A stretch of 64,000 nucleotides of DNA from Lysobacterales bacterium (GCA_019510125.1 JAEKKX010000017.1:35982-99981), one strand, 5' to 3'; shown: positions 41,896 to 51,510, numbered from the stretch's first letter. Notes: generated by a model not told the origin, from the sequence alone. Program-made: numbers and translations.

Positions 41896-43299
41896 TCAGA
41901 CCAGGCCGGTGGCGTAGTACGTGCCGATCGCCACGAACACCGCCGCGGTCTTGATCAGGGTGATCGCGAACACGTCCTTGTAGGCCTGGCGATGGGTCAA
42001 TCCGGTGACCGCGAGCAGGGTGATCACCGCGCCGTTGTGGGGCAGGGTGTCCATGCCGCCGGAGGCCATCGCGGCGACCCTGTGCAGCACTTCCATCGGG
42101 ATCCCGGCGGCGTGCGCGTTGGCGATGAAGGTCTCGGCCATCGCCGCCAGCGCGATGCTCATGCCGCCGGACGCCGAGCCGGTGATGCCGGCCAGCGAGG
42201 TCACGGTGATCGCCTCGTTGATCAGCGGATTGGGGATCGCGTGCAGCGCGTTGGCGACCACCAGGAAGCCCGGCAGCGCAGCGATCACCGCGCCGAAGCC
42301 GTACTCGGACGCGGTGTTCATCGCCGCCAGCATCGCGCCGCCGATCGCGGTCTTCGCGCCTTCGGCGAACCCCGCGGTCACCGGCTTCCACGCCAGCAGC
42401 AGCACGCTGGCGATACCGACCAGCAGCGCGCCCTGCACGGCCCAGATCGCGGCGACCTTGGACACCTCCTGGACCACCGGCGCGGCCTTGCCGATCACCG
42501 CCGGCACGAACGCGTGGCTGTCGCCGTAGGCCTGCGGGATCCACACCGTCAGCACCTTGTTGACCACGCCGACCAGCACCAGCGGCAGCAGCGCCACCAG
42601 CGGATGCGCCAGCCGGCTGTCGGCGAACGGCGCCGGCTCGTTGACCAGCGTCGCCGCGTCGCCGTAGCCCTCGCCGCGGCGCTTCGCGGCGCGGCGGCGG
42701 GATTCGAGGTAGCTCATGCCGACGATCAGGATGAACACCGCGCCGATCGTGCCCAGCCACGGCGCCGCCCACGCGTTGGTGCCGAAGAACGAGGCCGGGA
42801 TGATGTTCTGGATCTGCGGCGTGCCCGGCAGCGCGTCCATGGTGAAGGTGAACGCGCCCAGCGCGATCGTGCCCGGGATCAGCCGCTTGGGGATGTCGCC
42901 CTGGCGGAACAGCTCGGCGGCGAACGGATACACCGCGAACACCACCACGAACAGCGACACGCCGCCGTAGGTCAGCAGCGCGCAGACGACGACGATCGAG
43001 AGCATCGCGCGCTCGGCGCCGAACAGCCGGATCACCGCCTTCACGATCGACTTGGAGAAGCCCGACAGCTCGATCAGCTTGCCGAAGATCGCGCCGAGCA
43101 GGAACACCGGGAAATACAGCTTCAGGAACCCGACCATCTTCTCCATGAACAGGCCGGTGAACATCGGCGCGACCAGCGACGGGTCGGTCAGCAGCACCGC
43201 GCCGAGCGCGGCGATCGGCGCGAACAGGATCACGCTGTAGCCGCGGTAGGCCACGAACATCAGGAAGCACAGCGCGGCCAGGACGATCAGGAAGGACAT
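41896..43299 (-). CDS. GntP-family permease, probable hydroxy-acid/3-hydroxybutyrate transporter
   Basis: The 467-residue integral membrane protein has about twelve transmembrane helices and no signal peptide. Motifs such as VFLLGAIFGKLIELSG, DALPGTPQIQNIIP, MNTASEYGFGAVIA and SGGMDTLPHNGAVITLL are typical of the GntP/citrate-proton group that includes D-beta-hydroxybutyrate permeases. The pairing with a 3-hydroxybutyrate dehydrogenase supports that substrate, but gluconate-type acids cannot be excluded. It is divergent from the TonB receptor across a 222-bp gap. Confidence 0.8.
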   Translation of the reverse strand: MSFLIVLAALCFLMFVAYRGYSVILFAPIAALGAVLLTDPSLVAPMFTGLFMEKMVGFLKLYFPVFLLGAIFGKLIELSGFSKSIVKAVIRLFGAERAMLSIVVVCALLTYGGVSLFVVVFAVYPFAAELFRQGDIPKRLIPGTIALGAFTFTMDALPGTPQIQNIIPASFFGTNAWAAPWLGTIGAVFILIVGMSYLESRRRAAKRRGEGYGDAATLVNEPAPFADSRLAHPLVALLPLVLVGVVNKVLTVWIPQAYGDSHAFVPAVIGKAAPVVQEVSKVAAIWAVQGALLVGIASVLLLAWKPVTAGFAEGAKTAIGGAMLAAMNTASEYGFGAVIAALPGFLVVANALHAIPNPLINEAITVTSLAGITGSASGGMSIALAAMAETFIANAHAAGIPMEVLHRVAAMASGGMDTLPHNGAVITLLAVTGLTHRQAYKDVFAITLIKTAAVFVAIGTYYATGLV

Positions 43300-43521
43300 G
43301 GGCGGGGATGCCGGAGAGAGCGGGAAGGGGCGGCGGCAGCGCAGGCGCGAACCGCCGCGAACGTCGCGGATGACGGCCGGCAGTGTCGGCAGCCGCCGCC
43401 CGCGGGCCCATTGTCCGAAGGTACAAGTGCCGGTTCCGGCCGCGATGCCTAGGCTTGCCGCATTCCGGCCGCCACGTCCGGCGTTCGGCCCTGCTCAGGC
43501 TCTCTCCGAGGAAATCGATCC

Positions 43522-45789
43522 ATGCGTCGCACCCAGTCCGCCCTGTCCGTCTCGACCGCGCTCCGCCGCGCGGCCCTGAAGCATTCTTCGCTGAGCCTGG
43601 CCGTCGCCCTCGGCCTGTGCGCGCCCGCTGCGTTCGCGCAGGAGGCCGCCGCTGGCCCCGTCGCGGATCGCGACTCGCTCGACACGATCACGGTCACCGC
43701 CCGCAAGCGCGAGGAGACCATCCAGGACGTGCCGGTCGCGGTCACCGCGTTCACCGCCGAAACGCTGGACAAGCTCAACGTCGAGGACCTGAGCGACCTC
43801 GACGCCCAGGTGCCGAACCTCACCATCTACGCCGCCCGCGGCTCCAGCAGCACGCTCACCGCCTACATCCGCGGCGTCGGCCAGTCCGATCCGCTGTGGG
43901 GCGTGGACCCCGGCGTGGGCCTGTACCTCGACGACGTCTACATCGCTCGTCCGCAGGGCGCGCTGCTCGACGTGTTCGACGTCGGCCGCGTCGAGGTGCT
44001 GCGCGGTCCGCAGGGCACGCTGTACGGCAAGAACACCATCGGCGGCGCGATCAAGTACGTGTCCAAGCCGCTGCCGGAGGAATTCGAGGGCTTCGCCTCG
44101 CTGACCGTCGGCAACTACAGCCAGCTCGACGCCAAGGCCGCGATCGGCGGCCCGCTGTTCGGCCACGACAGCGGCATCCGCGCGCGGCTCTCGGTCGCCA
44201 GCCTCAACCGCGACGGCTTCGGCGAGAACGTCGTCACCAGGCAGCCGGTCAGCGACAAGGAGATCAACGCCCTGCGCTTCGCGATCGGCGCCTTCTCGCA
44301 GGACGACTTCGACGTCCAGTTCGCCTTCGACTGGATGGACGACCAGTCCGGCGTCCGCGGCGCGCAGATGCTGGCGCCGAACCGCTTCGCGCCGACCTCG
44401 GCGCCGATGGACAGCCGCTACGACGTGCGCAACGGCATGCCCAACGTCAACGACACCGAGATGAAGGGCGCGTCGGTCACGGTCAACTGGCGCCCGAACG
44501 ACAACTGGGCGCTGAAGTACGTCGGCGCCAAGCGCGAGTCCGACACCGAGACCAACATCGACTTCGACACCCTGCAGAACAAGATCGCCGACGTGAAGGC
44601 GTTCTACAGCGACGAGCAGACCTCCAACGAACTGCAGGCCAACTACGACGGCGGTGGCCGCGCCCGTGGCGTGTTCGGCGTCTACCGCTTCCACGGCCGC
44701 GCCGGCGGCCAGGTGCTGAACAACTTCTTCAACCTCCTGTTCGGCGATACCCAGGGCAACGTCTACACCAGCAGCACCGCGGTCTACGCCGACTGGACCT
44801 TCGACCTGACCGACCGGCTGAAGCTGGACGTCGGCGCGCGCTACACCGACGAGGACAAGCACGCGGTCGTGCTCAACCGCGGCTATTCCGACGGCACCTA
44901 CACCCGGCCGATCAGCATCGCCGCGAACTTCGACAAGACCATCAATTTCAAGAACACCTCGCCGAAGGTCTCGCTGGACTACCAGGTCAACGACAACATC
45001 ATGGTCTACGGCCTCGCCAGCCGCGGCTTCAAGTCCGGCGGCTACAACATCCGCGCCCAGGCCACGGCGGTGCCGCGCTCGGCGGAACCCTTCCAGGACG
45101 AATCGGTCGACAGCTTCGAGATCGGCAGCAAGATGGCGTTCCTCGACAATCGCCTGTTCCTGAACCTGTCCGCGTTCCACAACAAGTACAAGGACATCCA
45201 GTTGTCGGTGTTCACCGCATACGACAGCAACAACGACGGCATCGACGACGCCTTCTTCGGCGACTTCACCAACGCCGGCCGCGGCACGGTCAACGGCCTG
45301 GAAGCCGAGTACCAGTGGCTGCCGACCACGCACTGGGCGATCTCGGGCAACCTCGCCTGGCTGGACGCCAAGTACGACAAGTACATGTTCAAGAACGTCA
45401 ACATCGCCCACCAGCAGGAGTTCACCAACGCCCCCGAATTCTCCGGCGCGCTGAACGTCGAATACCGCACCGAGCTCGGCGGCATGGGCAGCCTGTCGGC
45501 GCGCGTGGGCTACAGCTACCAGAGCCGCGTGGTGGCGACGACCGAAGTGGTCCGCGACCCGGTCACCGGTGCGCGCGCCACGCCGATCAGCCAGGACGGC
45601 TACGGCCTGCTGAACGCCGGTGCGATCTGGAAGCTGAACAACGCCTGGAGCTTCTCGCTGCAGGGCACCAACCTCACCGACGAGGAATACCTGACCACCG
45701 GCTACAACCTCGTGTCCTCGCTGGGCGTGCTCACCGGTTTCTACGGCCCGCCGCGCCAGTACACGCTGACCGCCCGCTACGACTTCTGA
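43522..45789 (+). CDS. TonB-dependent outer-membrane receptor
   Basis: The 755-residue protein has a signal peptide (LAVALGLCAPAAFAQ, cleavage near residue 40). The TonB box DTITVTARKREE comes next, then a plug domain with VPVAVTAF, YIRGVGQSDP and RGPQGTLYGKNTIGGAI. A 22-strand barrel ends YTLTARYDF with the terminal phenylalanine. It belongs to the large xanthomonad group of receptors for sugars or other small nutrients. No siderophore-specific motif is evident. Between the 3-hydroxybutyrate genes and an SLC5-type sensor kinase, a role in carbon-source uptake is plausible but not shown. Confidence 0.93.
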   Translation: MRRTQSALSVSTALRRAALKHSSLSLAVALGLCAPAAFAQEAAAGPVADRDSLDTITVTARKREETIQDVPVAVTAFTAETLDKLNVEDLSDLDAQVPNLTIYAARGSSSTLTAYIRGVGQSDPLWGVDPGVGLYLDDVYIARPQGALLDVFDVGRVEVLRGPQGTLYGKNTIGGAIKYVSKPLPEEFEGFASLTVGNYSQLDAKAAIGGPLFGHDSGIRARLSVASLNRDGFGENVVTRQPVSDKEINALRFAIGAFSQDDFDVQFAFDWMDDQSGVRGAQMLAPNRFAPTSAPMDSRYDVRNGMPNVNDTEMKGASVTVNWRPNDNWALKYVGAKRESDTETNIDFDTLQNKIADVKAFYSDEQTSNELQANYDGGGRARGVFGVYRFHGRAGGQVLNNFFNLLFGDTQGNVYTSSTAVYADWTFDLTDRLKLDVGARYTDEDKHAVVLNRGYSDGTYTRPISIAANFDKTINFKNTSPKVSLDYQVNDNIMVYGLASRGFKSGGYNIRAQATAVPRSAEPFQDESVDSFEIGSKMAFLDNRLFLNLSAFHNKYKDIQLSVFTAYDSNNDGIDDAFFGDFTNAGRGTVNGLEAEYQWLPTTHWAISGNLAWLDAKYDKYMFKNVNIAHQQEFTNAPEFSGALNVEYRTELGGMGSLSARVGYSYQSRVVATTEVVRDPVTGARATPISQDGYGLLNAGAIWKLNNAWSFSLQGTNLTDEEYLTTGYNLVSSLGVLTGFYGPPRQYTLTARYDF

Positions 45790-45953
45790 TCGGGCCTCGG
45801 CGGACGATTTCGGGTCCGCTCTCTCCGTCGGACCCGGGGAGCGGCGCGCCGGACGCTTGCACAGGTTCTGGAGCGCGCCGCTTCCGCGTTATCCTCGCCC
45901 GACCGCGGCGAGGGCGATGACGACGTGAGCAGGGCGCAGGGGAGACCGGGGAC

Positions 45954-48900
45954 GTGCTGAGCGCGGGGGGCGTCATCGTCGCCGCGCTGGCGTGGCTCGG
46001 GGTCATGTTCGCGATCGCGATCCACGGCGAACGCCGTCCGCAGGCGTTCGCCGCGCGCTGGAACGACGTCTACGCCCTGTCGCTCGCGGTCTACTGCACG
46101 TCCTGGACCTTCTACGGCACCGTCACCCAGGCCGCGCGCTACGGCTGGCCGCTGCCGCCGACCTTCATCGGCACGATCCTGCTCTACGTCCTCGGCATCG
46201 GCCTGCTGATGCGGCTGGTGCGCCAGGTGCGCGAGAGCAACAGCACATCGATCGCCGACTTCATCGCCAGCCGCCTCGGCCAGGACGGCTGGCTGGCCGC
46301 GGCGGTGACCTTCGTCGCCGTGCTCGGCATCGTTCCCTACATCGCGCTGCAGTTGAAGGCGGTGGCGATGAGCTTCGCGCTGCTGGTCCGCGACGACGAC
46401 GGGCTGATGCCGGCCTGGCGCGACAGCGCGCTGTACGTGGCGCTGGCGATGGCCGCGTTCGCGATGCTGTTCGGCACCCGCAGCGCCAGCGCCGCAGAGC
46501 ACAATCGCGGCCTGGTGCTGGCGATGGCGTTCGAGGCGCTGCTCAAGCTCGGCGCGATGCTGGTGCTGGGCGCGTTCGCGCTGTCGCTGCCGATGCCCGA
46601 GGCGACCGCCGTGCCGGCGACGAGCGCGCGCGGCGACCTGTCGGGCTTCGCGCCGCTGGTGCTGCTGGGCGTGCTGGCGATGTTCACGCTGCCGCACCAG
46701 TTCCACGTCGGCGCGGTCGAATGCCGCGACCAGCGCCACGTCCTGCGCGCGCGCTGGGTGTTTCCGCTCTACCTGCTGCTGATCGCGCTGCCGGTGCTGC
46801 CGCTGGCGCGCGCCGGCGACGCGCTGCTGGCGCCGCGCGGGGTGCCGTCGGATCTCTACGTGCTGGCGCTGCCGCTGTCGCAGGGACACGAAAGCCTGGC
46901 GCTGCTGGCGTTCCTCGGCGGCCTCAGCGCGGGCACCGGCATGGTGATCGTGAGCACGCTCACCCTGAGCCTGATGATCGGCAACCACTGGCTGACGCCG
47001 CTGTGGCTGCGCGGGCCGTGGGCGCCGCGCCGCGCGCCGGCCCCCGACGCCAACGGCGCCCAGCCCGACCTGCGCCGCGCGGTGCTGATGCAGCGGCGGG
47101 TCGGCATCCTCGCGATCGTGCTGCTGGCCTGGGCGTACAACCGCCTGCTGGTCGGCAGCGACGCGCTGGCCGACGTCGGCGCGCTGTCGTTCTCGGCGCT
47201 CGCGGCGCTGGCGCCGGCGCTGGGATTCGCGGTGTGGCGCCCGCAGACGCCGCCGCGGGCGGTGCTGCTGGGGATCGGCGCCGGCGCGCTGCTGTGGCTG
47301 TGGCTGCTGCTGGTGCCGGTGCTGGTCGAGGCGCGCGGGCTGGACACGCGCTGGCTCAGCGAAGGCCCCGCCGGCTGGTCGCTGATCGCGCCCGACGCCT
47401 TCTTCGGCCTGATCGGCTGGAGCCGCCTCGGCCGCGCGGTGGTGCTGTGCCTGCTCGCCGGCCTGGCCACGACCTGGGTCGCGTCCGGCTGGCGCGCGGC
47501 GTGGTGGCAGGCGGTCCCGCGCCGCGCGGGCGCGCGCGGGCTCACGCTCGAAAGCCTGCGCGAGGCCGGACGCCGGTTCCTGCCGCACGACGCGGTCGAA
47601 GCCGCGCTGCGCGGCGCGCCGCCCACCGGCGCGGTCCCCGCGCTGCAGGAGGGCCGGCTGGAGCGCGAACTCGCCGCCGTGCTCGGCGCGGCCTCGGCGC
47701 GGCTGCTGCTGGATGCGGCCCGGCGCGAGGCCGGCCGCGATTTCGACACCGTCGCCGCGATCGTCGGCGAGGCCTCGCAGGACCTGCGCTTCAACCAGCG
47801 CCTGCTGGAGGCCGCGCTGGAGAACATGAGCCAGGGCATCAGCGTCGTCGACCGCGAGCTGCGGCTGGTGGCCTGGAACCGGCGCTACGCCGAGCTGTTC
47901 GGCTATCCCGACTCGCTGCTGCGGGTCGGCGTGCCGGTGGCCGAACTGGTCCGCTACAACCTGCGCCACGGCTGGGGCGACGTGGAGGAGGAGGTCGCCA
48001 AGCGCCTGCGCCACATGCAGGCGGGCACCCCGTACGTGAGCGAGCGCAGCTTCCCCGACGGGCTCGGCGGGGAGGGGCTGGTGATCGAGATCCGCGGCAA
48101 TCCGATGCCCGGCGGCGGCTTCGTCGCCACCTTCACCGACGTCACCGCGTTCCGCCGCGCCGAGGCCGAGCTGATCCGCAGCAACGAGACCCTCGAACAG
48201 CGCGTCGCCGACCGCACCGCGCGCCTGGACCAGGCCCGCGCCGACGCCGAGCGCGCGAACGACGCCAAGAGCCGCTTCCTCGCCGCGATCGGCCACGACC
48301 TGCTGCAGCCGCTGCATGCGGCGCAGTTGTTCACCGATGCGCTGGTCGAGCAGTTGCCGGCGCCCGCCCAGCGCGCCACCGCGCAGCAGATCCGCGGCGC
48401 GCTGGATTCCACCGGCGACCTGCTCGCGGGCCTGCTCGACATGTCGCGGCTGGAGGCCGGCGGGCTGGTGCCGCAGCCGCGCTCGTTCCCGCTGGCCGAC
48501 GTGCTCGACCCGCTGGCCTCGGAATTCCGCGCGCTCGCCGCCGAACGCGGGCTCGTTTTCCGCTGCCGTTCCACCCGCGCCTGGGTCCACGCCGATCCGC
48601 AGCTACTGCGCCGGGTGCTGCAGAACTTCCTCGCCAACGCCGTGCGCTACACCGCGCGCGGCAGCGTCCTGCTGGGCGTGCGCCGGGAAGGCGGCGGCGT
48701 GCGCATCGAGGTGCACGACACCGGCCCCGGCATCGCGGCGTCGCAGCAGCGCGCGATCTTCGAGGAGTTCCGCCGCGGCGAGGGCGCCGCCGGGCAGGGC
48801 CTCGGCCTCGGCCTGGCGATCGCCGACCGCATCGCCCGGCTGATCGAAGCGCCGCTGCGGCTGCGCAGCCGGCTCGGCCACGGCACCGTGTTCTCGCTGT

Positions 48901-49343
48901 CGCTGCCGACGATTCCGGCGCCGCACCAGGACACCCCGCCGGTCTCGGGCGGGCTCGAGGGCCTGCGCATCCTGATCGTCGACAACGACCCGCAGGCGCT
49001 GGCGGCGCTGCGCGGCCTGCTCGCGGCCTGGGGCTGCCGGGTCGACGCCTTCGCCGACGGCGCCGGCGCCGAGGCGCTGCTCGCCGCCGGTGCGGAACCC
49101 GCACTTTGGCTGTTCGACTACCACCTCGGCGACAGCCGCGACGACGGCGACACCGGGGTCGCCCTGCAGGCCCGCCTCGCGCAGCGTTTCGGCGCGCGTC
49201 CGACGCTGATCCTCAGCGCCGACGACAGCGGCGACGTGCGCCGGGTCACGCTCGAACACGGGCTCGGGCTGTTGCCCAAGCCGGTGAAGGCGCTGGCGCT
49301 GAAATCGATGCTGCGGCGGCTGCTGGCGGCGCGGGTGGCGTGA
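45954..49343 (+). CDS. SLC5-type hybrid sensor histidine kinase, CrbS/MxtR-like
   Basis: This is a 1129-residue fused sensor. The first ~500 residues form a sodium/solute-symporter-like domain of about 13 helices (YCTSWTFYGTVTQAARYGW, STSIADFIASRLG). A PAS domain near residues 620-740 (SQGISVVDRELRLVAWNRRY), a coiled linker, and a HisKA domain with the phosphorylated histidine in IGHDLLQPLHAAQ (~residue 779) follow. The ATPase has NAVRYTARGS and GQGLGLGLAIADR. A C-terminal receiver domain (~1002-1129) has aspartate ~1053 in FDYHLGD. This order is that of CrbS/MxtR kinases, which control acetate and carbon use. No partner regulator is adjacent. The start is GTG 45954. Confidence 0.9.
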   Translation: MLSAGGVIVAALAWLGVMFAIAIHGERRPQAFAARWNDVYALSLAVYCTSWTFYGTVTQAARYGWPLPPTFIGTILLYVLGIGLLMRLVRQVRESNSTSIADFIASRLGQDGWLAAAVTFVAVLGIVPYIALQLKAVAMSFALLVRDDDGLMPAWRDSALYVALAMAAFAMLFGTRSASAAEHNRGLVLAMAFEALLKLGAMLVLGAFALSLPMPEATAVPATSARGDLSGFAPLVLLGVLAMFTLPHQFHVGAVECRDQRHVLRARWVFPLYLLLIALPVLPLARAGDALLAPRGVPSDLYVLALPLSQGHESLALLAFLGGLSAGTGMVIVSTLTLSLMIGNHWLTPLWLRGPWAPRRAPAPDANGAQPDLRRAVLMQRRVGILAIVLLAWAYNRLLVGSDALADVGALSFSALAALAPALGFAVWRPQTPPRAVLLGIGAGALLWLWLLLVPVLVEARGLDTRWLSEGPAGWSLIAPDAFFGLIGWSRLGRAVVLCLLAGLATTWVASGWRAAWWQAVPRRAGARGLTLESLREAGRRFLPHDAVEAALRGAPPTGAVPALQEGRLERELAAVLGAASARLLLDAARREAGRDFDTVAAIVGEASQDLRFNQRLLEAALENMSQGISVVDRELRLVAWNRRYAELFGYPDSLLRVGVPVAELVRYNLRHGWGDVEEEVAKRLRHMQAGTPYVSERSFPDGLGGEGLVIEIRGNPMPGGGFVATFTDVTAFRRAEAELIRSNETLEQRVADRTARLDQARADAERANDAKSRFLAAIGHDLLQPLHAAQLFTDALVEQLPAPAQRATAQQIRGALDSTGDLLAGLLDMSRLEAGGLVPQPRSFPLADVLDPLASEFRALAAERGLVFRCRSTRAWVHADPQLLRRVLQNFLANAVRYTARGSVLLGVRREGGGVRIEVHDTGPGIAASQQRAIFEEFRRGEGAAGQGLGLGLAIADRIARLIEAPLRLRSRLGHGTVFSLSLPTIPAPHQDTPPVSGGLEGLRILIVDNDPQALAALRGLLAAWGCRVDAFADGAGAEALLAAGAEPALWLFDYHLGDSRDDGDTGVALQARLAQRFGARPTLILSADDSGDVRRVTLEHGLGLLPKPVKALALKSMLRRLLAARVA

Positions 49344-49454
49344 TCCGGCGGGTCGCGCGGCACGTCCTCCCGCCGTCCGGAGCCGCGGGCGAGAGACCCG
49401 TTTCGGCACGGTGCCGATCGCCCGGAGTCCGCGGTGGCGTCGATCCTGCGTGAA

Positions 49455-49665
49455 GCGGAAAAGAATCCGATGCGGGCTTTGGATGCGGCTGCGGCAAAGC
49501 CCGGAATCCTTTTCCGCGCTGGTGCGCGGGCGACTTTCTTTGGCGCAAAGAAAGTCGCCAAAGAAAACATTGATGTCCAGGGCAAATCTGCCGTCGGAGA
49601 CGTGCCCGGGATTTTTCGACGAGGCGTCCTGCCTCGTCGAAAAACGGCGCGCGTCCTGCGCGCCG
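49455..49665. repeat. Array of four hairpins, two with GTCCT loops
   Basis: The ~440-bp gap before the Nudix gene carries four strong inverted repeats. 49455-49517 is an imperfect long stem (GCGGAAAAG with CTTTTCCGC, inner GGGCTTTG/CAAAGCCC). 49529-49559 is a perfect 14-bp stem (GGCGACTTTCTTTG). 49612-49644 is a perfect 14-bp stem (TTTTTCGACGAGGC) with loop GTCCT. 49645-49665 is a perfect 8-bp stem (CGGCGCGC), also with loop GTCCT. On the - strand these loops read AGGAC. This looks like a repetitive element family rather than coding sequence. Confidence 0.8.
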
Positions 49666-49787
49666 CCCTCCGGGTCTCCGATTCCGGGATCGTGCGTCGG
49701 CAGCCGATGTCCGTCGGGACGAAGGGGCAGCGCAAACCCCTCGCGACGGCCGCGACCTATACTTTGTCTTTCGCACCGGATGCTGCC

Positions 49788-50276
49788 ATGCCGTACACCC
49801 CCATCGTCGCGACGCTCGGCTACGTGCTCTCGCCGGATCGCAAGCAGGCGCTGCTGATCCACCGCAACGCGCGTCCCGGCGACCTGCACCTGGGCAAGTA
49901 CAACGGCCTCGGCGGCAAGCTCGAACCCGACGAGGACGTGGTCACCGGCATGCGGCGCGAGATCTTCGAGGAGGCCGGGATCGAGTGCGAATCCCTGTCG
50001 CTGCGCGGCACCATCAGTTGGCCGGGATTCGGCAAGCACGGCGAGGACTGGCTGGGGTTCGTGTTCCTGATCGAACGCTTCCGCGGCGTGCCGTTCACGT
50101 CGAATCCCGAGGGCACGCTGGAGTGGGTGCCGGTCGGGCGCATCCTCGACCTGCCGCTGTGGGACGGCGACCGCCACTTCCTGCCGCTGGTGTTCGACGA
50201 CGACCCGCGTCCGTTCCACGGAGTGATGCCGTACCGCGACGGGAAGATGGTCTCCTGGGCCTACTCGCGGATCTGA
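49788..50276 (+). CDS. Nudix hydrolase, 8-oxo-dGTP diphosphatase (MutT/NUDT1-like)
   Basis: The 162-residue protein carries a full Nudix box, GGKLEPDEDVVTGMRREIFEEAGI, given here from residues ~43-66 with the catalytic RE..EE at its centre. Flanking features such as LLIHRNARPGDLHLGKYNGLG and the C-terminal FHGVMPYRDGKMV resemble the NUDT1/MTH1-type 8-oxo-dGTP diphosphatases, which sanitise oxidised nucleotides. ATG 49788 is used. The much longer frame upstream runs through the hairpin array and is not homologous. Other Nudix substrates remain possible. Confidence 0.88.
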   Translation: MPYTPIVATLGYVLSPDRKQALLIHRNARPGDLHLGKYNGLGGKLEPDEDVVTGMRREIFEEAGIECESLSLRGTISWPGFGKHGEDWLGFVFLIERFRGVPFTSNPEGTLEWVPVGRILDLPLWDGDRHFLPLVFDDDPRPFHGVMPYRDGKMVSWAYSRI

Positions 50277-50320
50277 GGCGATCACGCGAAGCGAACGCCG
50301 CGCCGGCGCTGCCGGCCCGG

Positions 50321-50830
50321 TCACAGCGGGCTGTCGCGCCGCGATTCGAGGTCGGCCGCCAGCAGCGAGCGCAGCGCACTGCAGCGCTTGCGCACCGCCT
50401 CGTAGTCGGCGGGGGACAGCGGTCCGCTGCGGCCCTCTTCGACCACCGCGGCGATCGCGCCCTGCAGCGGGCCGTAGCCTTCGTCGTGGGTGGTGCGCGA
50501 GAGGAACATCCCGCCGACCTCGTAATACCACTGGCGCAGTTCGTGGCCGAGCCGGGCCAGTTGCGCGTAGGTGACGGTCTCGTCCCGCGGCCACTTCGGC
50601 AGCAGCGACGTCGCCCGCCACAGCGGCGCGTAGACCTCGATCCGCCGCTTGCGCAGGTCGAGATCGATTTCGCCCGCGTATTTCCGGGTCTGCGCCAGAC
50701 GGTCGCCCCAGACCTTGCCGAGCCATGCGGCGAGGCCGAGCACCAGCGCGCCGCCGCCGCCGATGGCGGCGAGCACCGCCAGGACCACGTCGAGCAGAGT
50801 GCCGCCGGCCATCGCGCCCTCCGCGCCCAT
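50321..50830 (-). CDS. Membrane-anchored protein of unknown function
   Basis: The 169-residue protein has one N-terminal transmembrane helix (TLLDVVLAVLAAIGGGGALVL, residues ~11-30). A soluble helical domain starting DRLAQTRKYAGEIDLDLRKR follows. The pattern (one anchor, then E/R-rich helices with WRATSLLPKWP) is seen in short uncharacterised membrane proteins, and I cannot assign a function. ATG 50830 is preferred, though MAGG six codons further on is also possible. It is divergent from the pilin-like gene. Confidence 0.6.
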   Translation of the reverse strand: MGAEGAMAGGTLLDVVLAVLAAIGGGGALVLGLAAWLGKVWGDRLAQTRKYAGEIDLDLRKRRIEVYAPLWRATSLLPKWPRDETVTYAQLARLGHELRQWYYEVGGMFLSRTTHDEGYGPLQGAIAAVVEEGRSGPLSPADYEAVRKRCSALRSLLAADLESRRDSPL

Positions 50831-50940
50831 GTCGATGCCTCCGGTGTCGTCCGTGAAGGAAAGACGGCAATCGGCGCCCGATGCGGCCGCGCCGGCGGAT
50901 CGTCTATGCTCGACGGCCTCGCGATCCGGGTGCGCTGCGC

Positions 50941-51510
50941 ATGAAACAGTTCGTCGTGACTCTGCTCGCCGTCCTCGTCGGCGGCTTCCTGGCGCTGCTG
51001 GCCTACGACCGGCTCGTGGTGCGACCGCGCGCCGCTGCGTCCGCGCCGGTCGCGCCCGGACCGCTCGCGACCATGCCAGGCGCTGCGTCAGAGGCCCCGA
51101 CGCCGGCCTCCGCATCGGCGCCCGTGCCAGCGGCTGCGGCGACTGCGGACGAAGCCGCCGCAACGCCGCCGATCAGCGACAACGAGCGCGCCGCACTGAT
51201 AATGGACGCCGTGCGCCGCGCGACGATGTTCCGGGTGGCGCTGACCGAGTACCACCAGACCAACGGCCGCTGGCCGCGCGACGTCGACGAGGCCGGCCTG
51301 CCGGTGTCCGAGGAGACCCGGGGCGGGGCGGTGCAGGGGATCGAACTCGGCCCGCAGGGCACGGTCACCGTGCGGCTGGACTCGCGGTTCGGCCGCGACG
51401 GCGCGATCGTGCTCACCCCGGACGCGCAGGGCGCGACCGGCGCCCTGGACTGGCGCTGCGAAGTCCGCGGCGACGCGGCTCTGCGCAAGGCCCTGCCGCG
51501 CTGCGGCTGA
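50941..51510 (+). CDS. Membrane-anchored protein with a pilin-like C-terminal domain
   Basis: The 189-residue product has an N-terminal membrane helix (QFVVTLLAVLVGGFLALLAY). An Ala/Pro-rich spacer (~35-75) and a globular end (~85-189) follow. The end copies the major-pilin head: ALTEYHQTNGRWPRD, GLPVSEETRGGAV, a late DWRCEV, and LPRCG, so two cysteines can form the D-loop disulfide. It lacks the type IV prepilin G-F-T-L-x-E cleavage motif, so it is probably a monotopic protein and not an assembled pilin. Confidence 0.6.
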   Translation: MKQFVVTLLAVLVGGFLALLAYDRLVVRPRAAASAPVAPGPLATMPGAASEAPTPASASAPVPAAAATADEAAATPPISDNERAALIMDAVRRATMFRVALTEYHQTNGRWPRDVDEAGLPVSEETRGGAVQGIELGPQGTVTVRLDSRFGRDGAIVLTPDAQGATGALDWRCEVRGDAALRKALPRCG

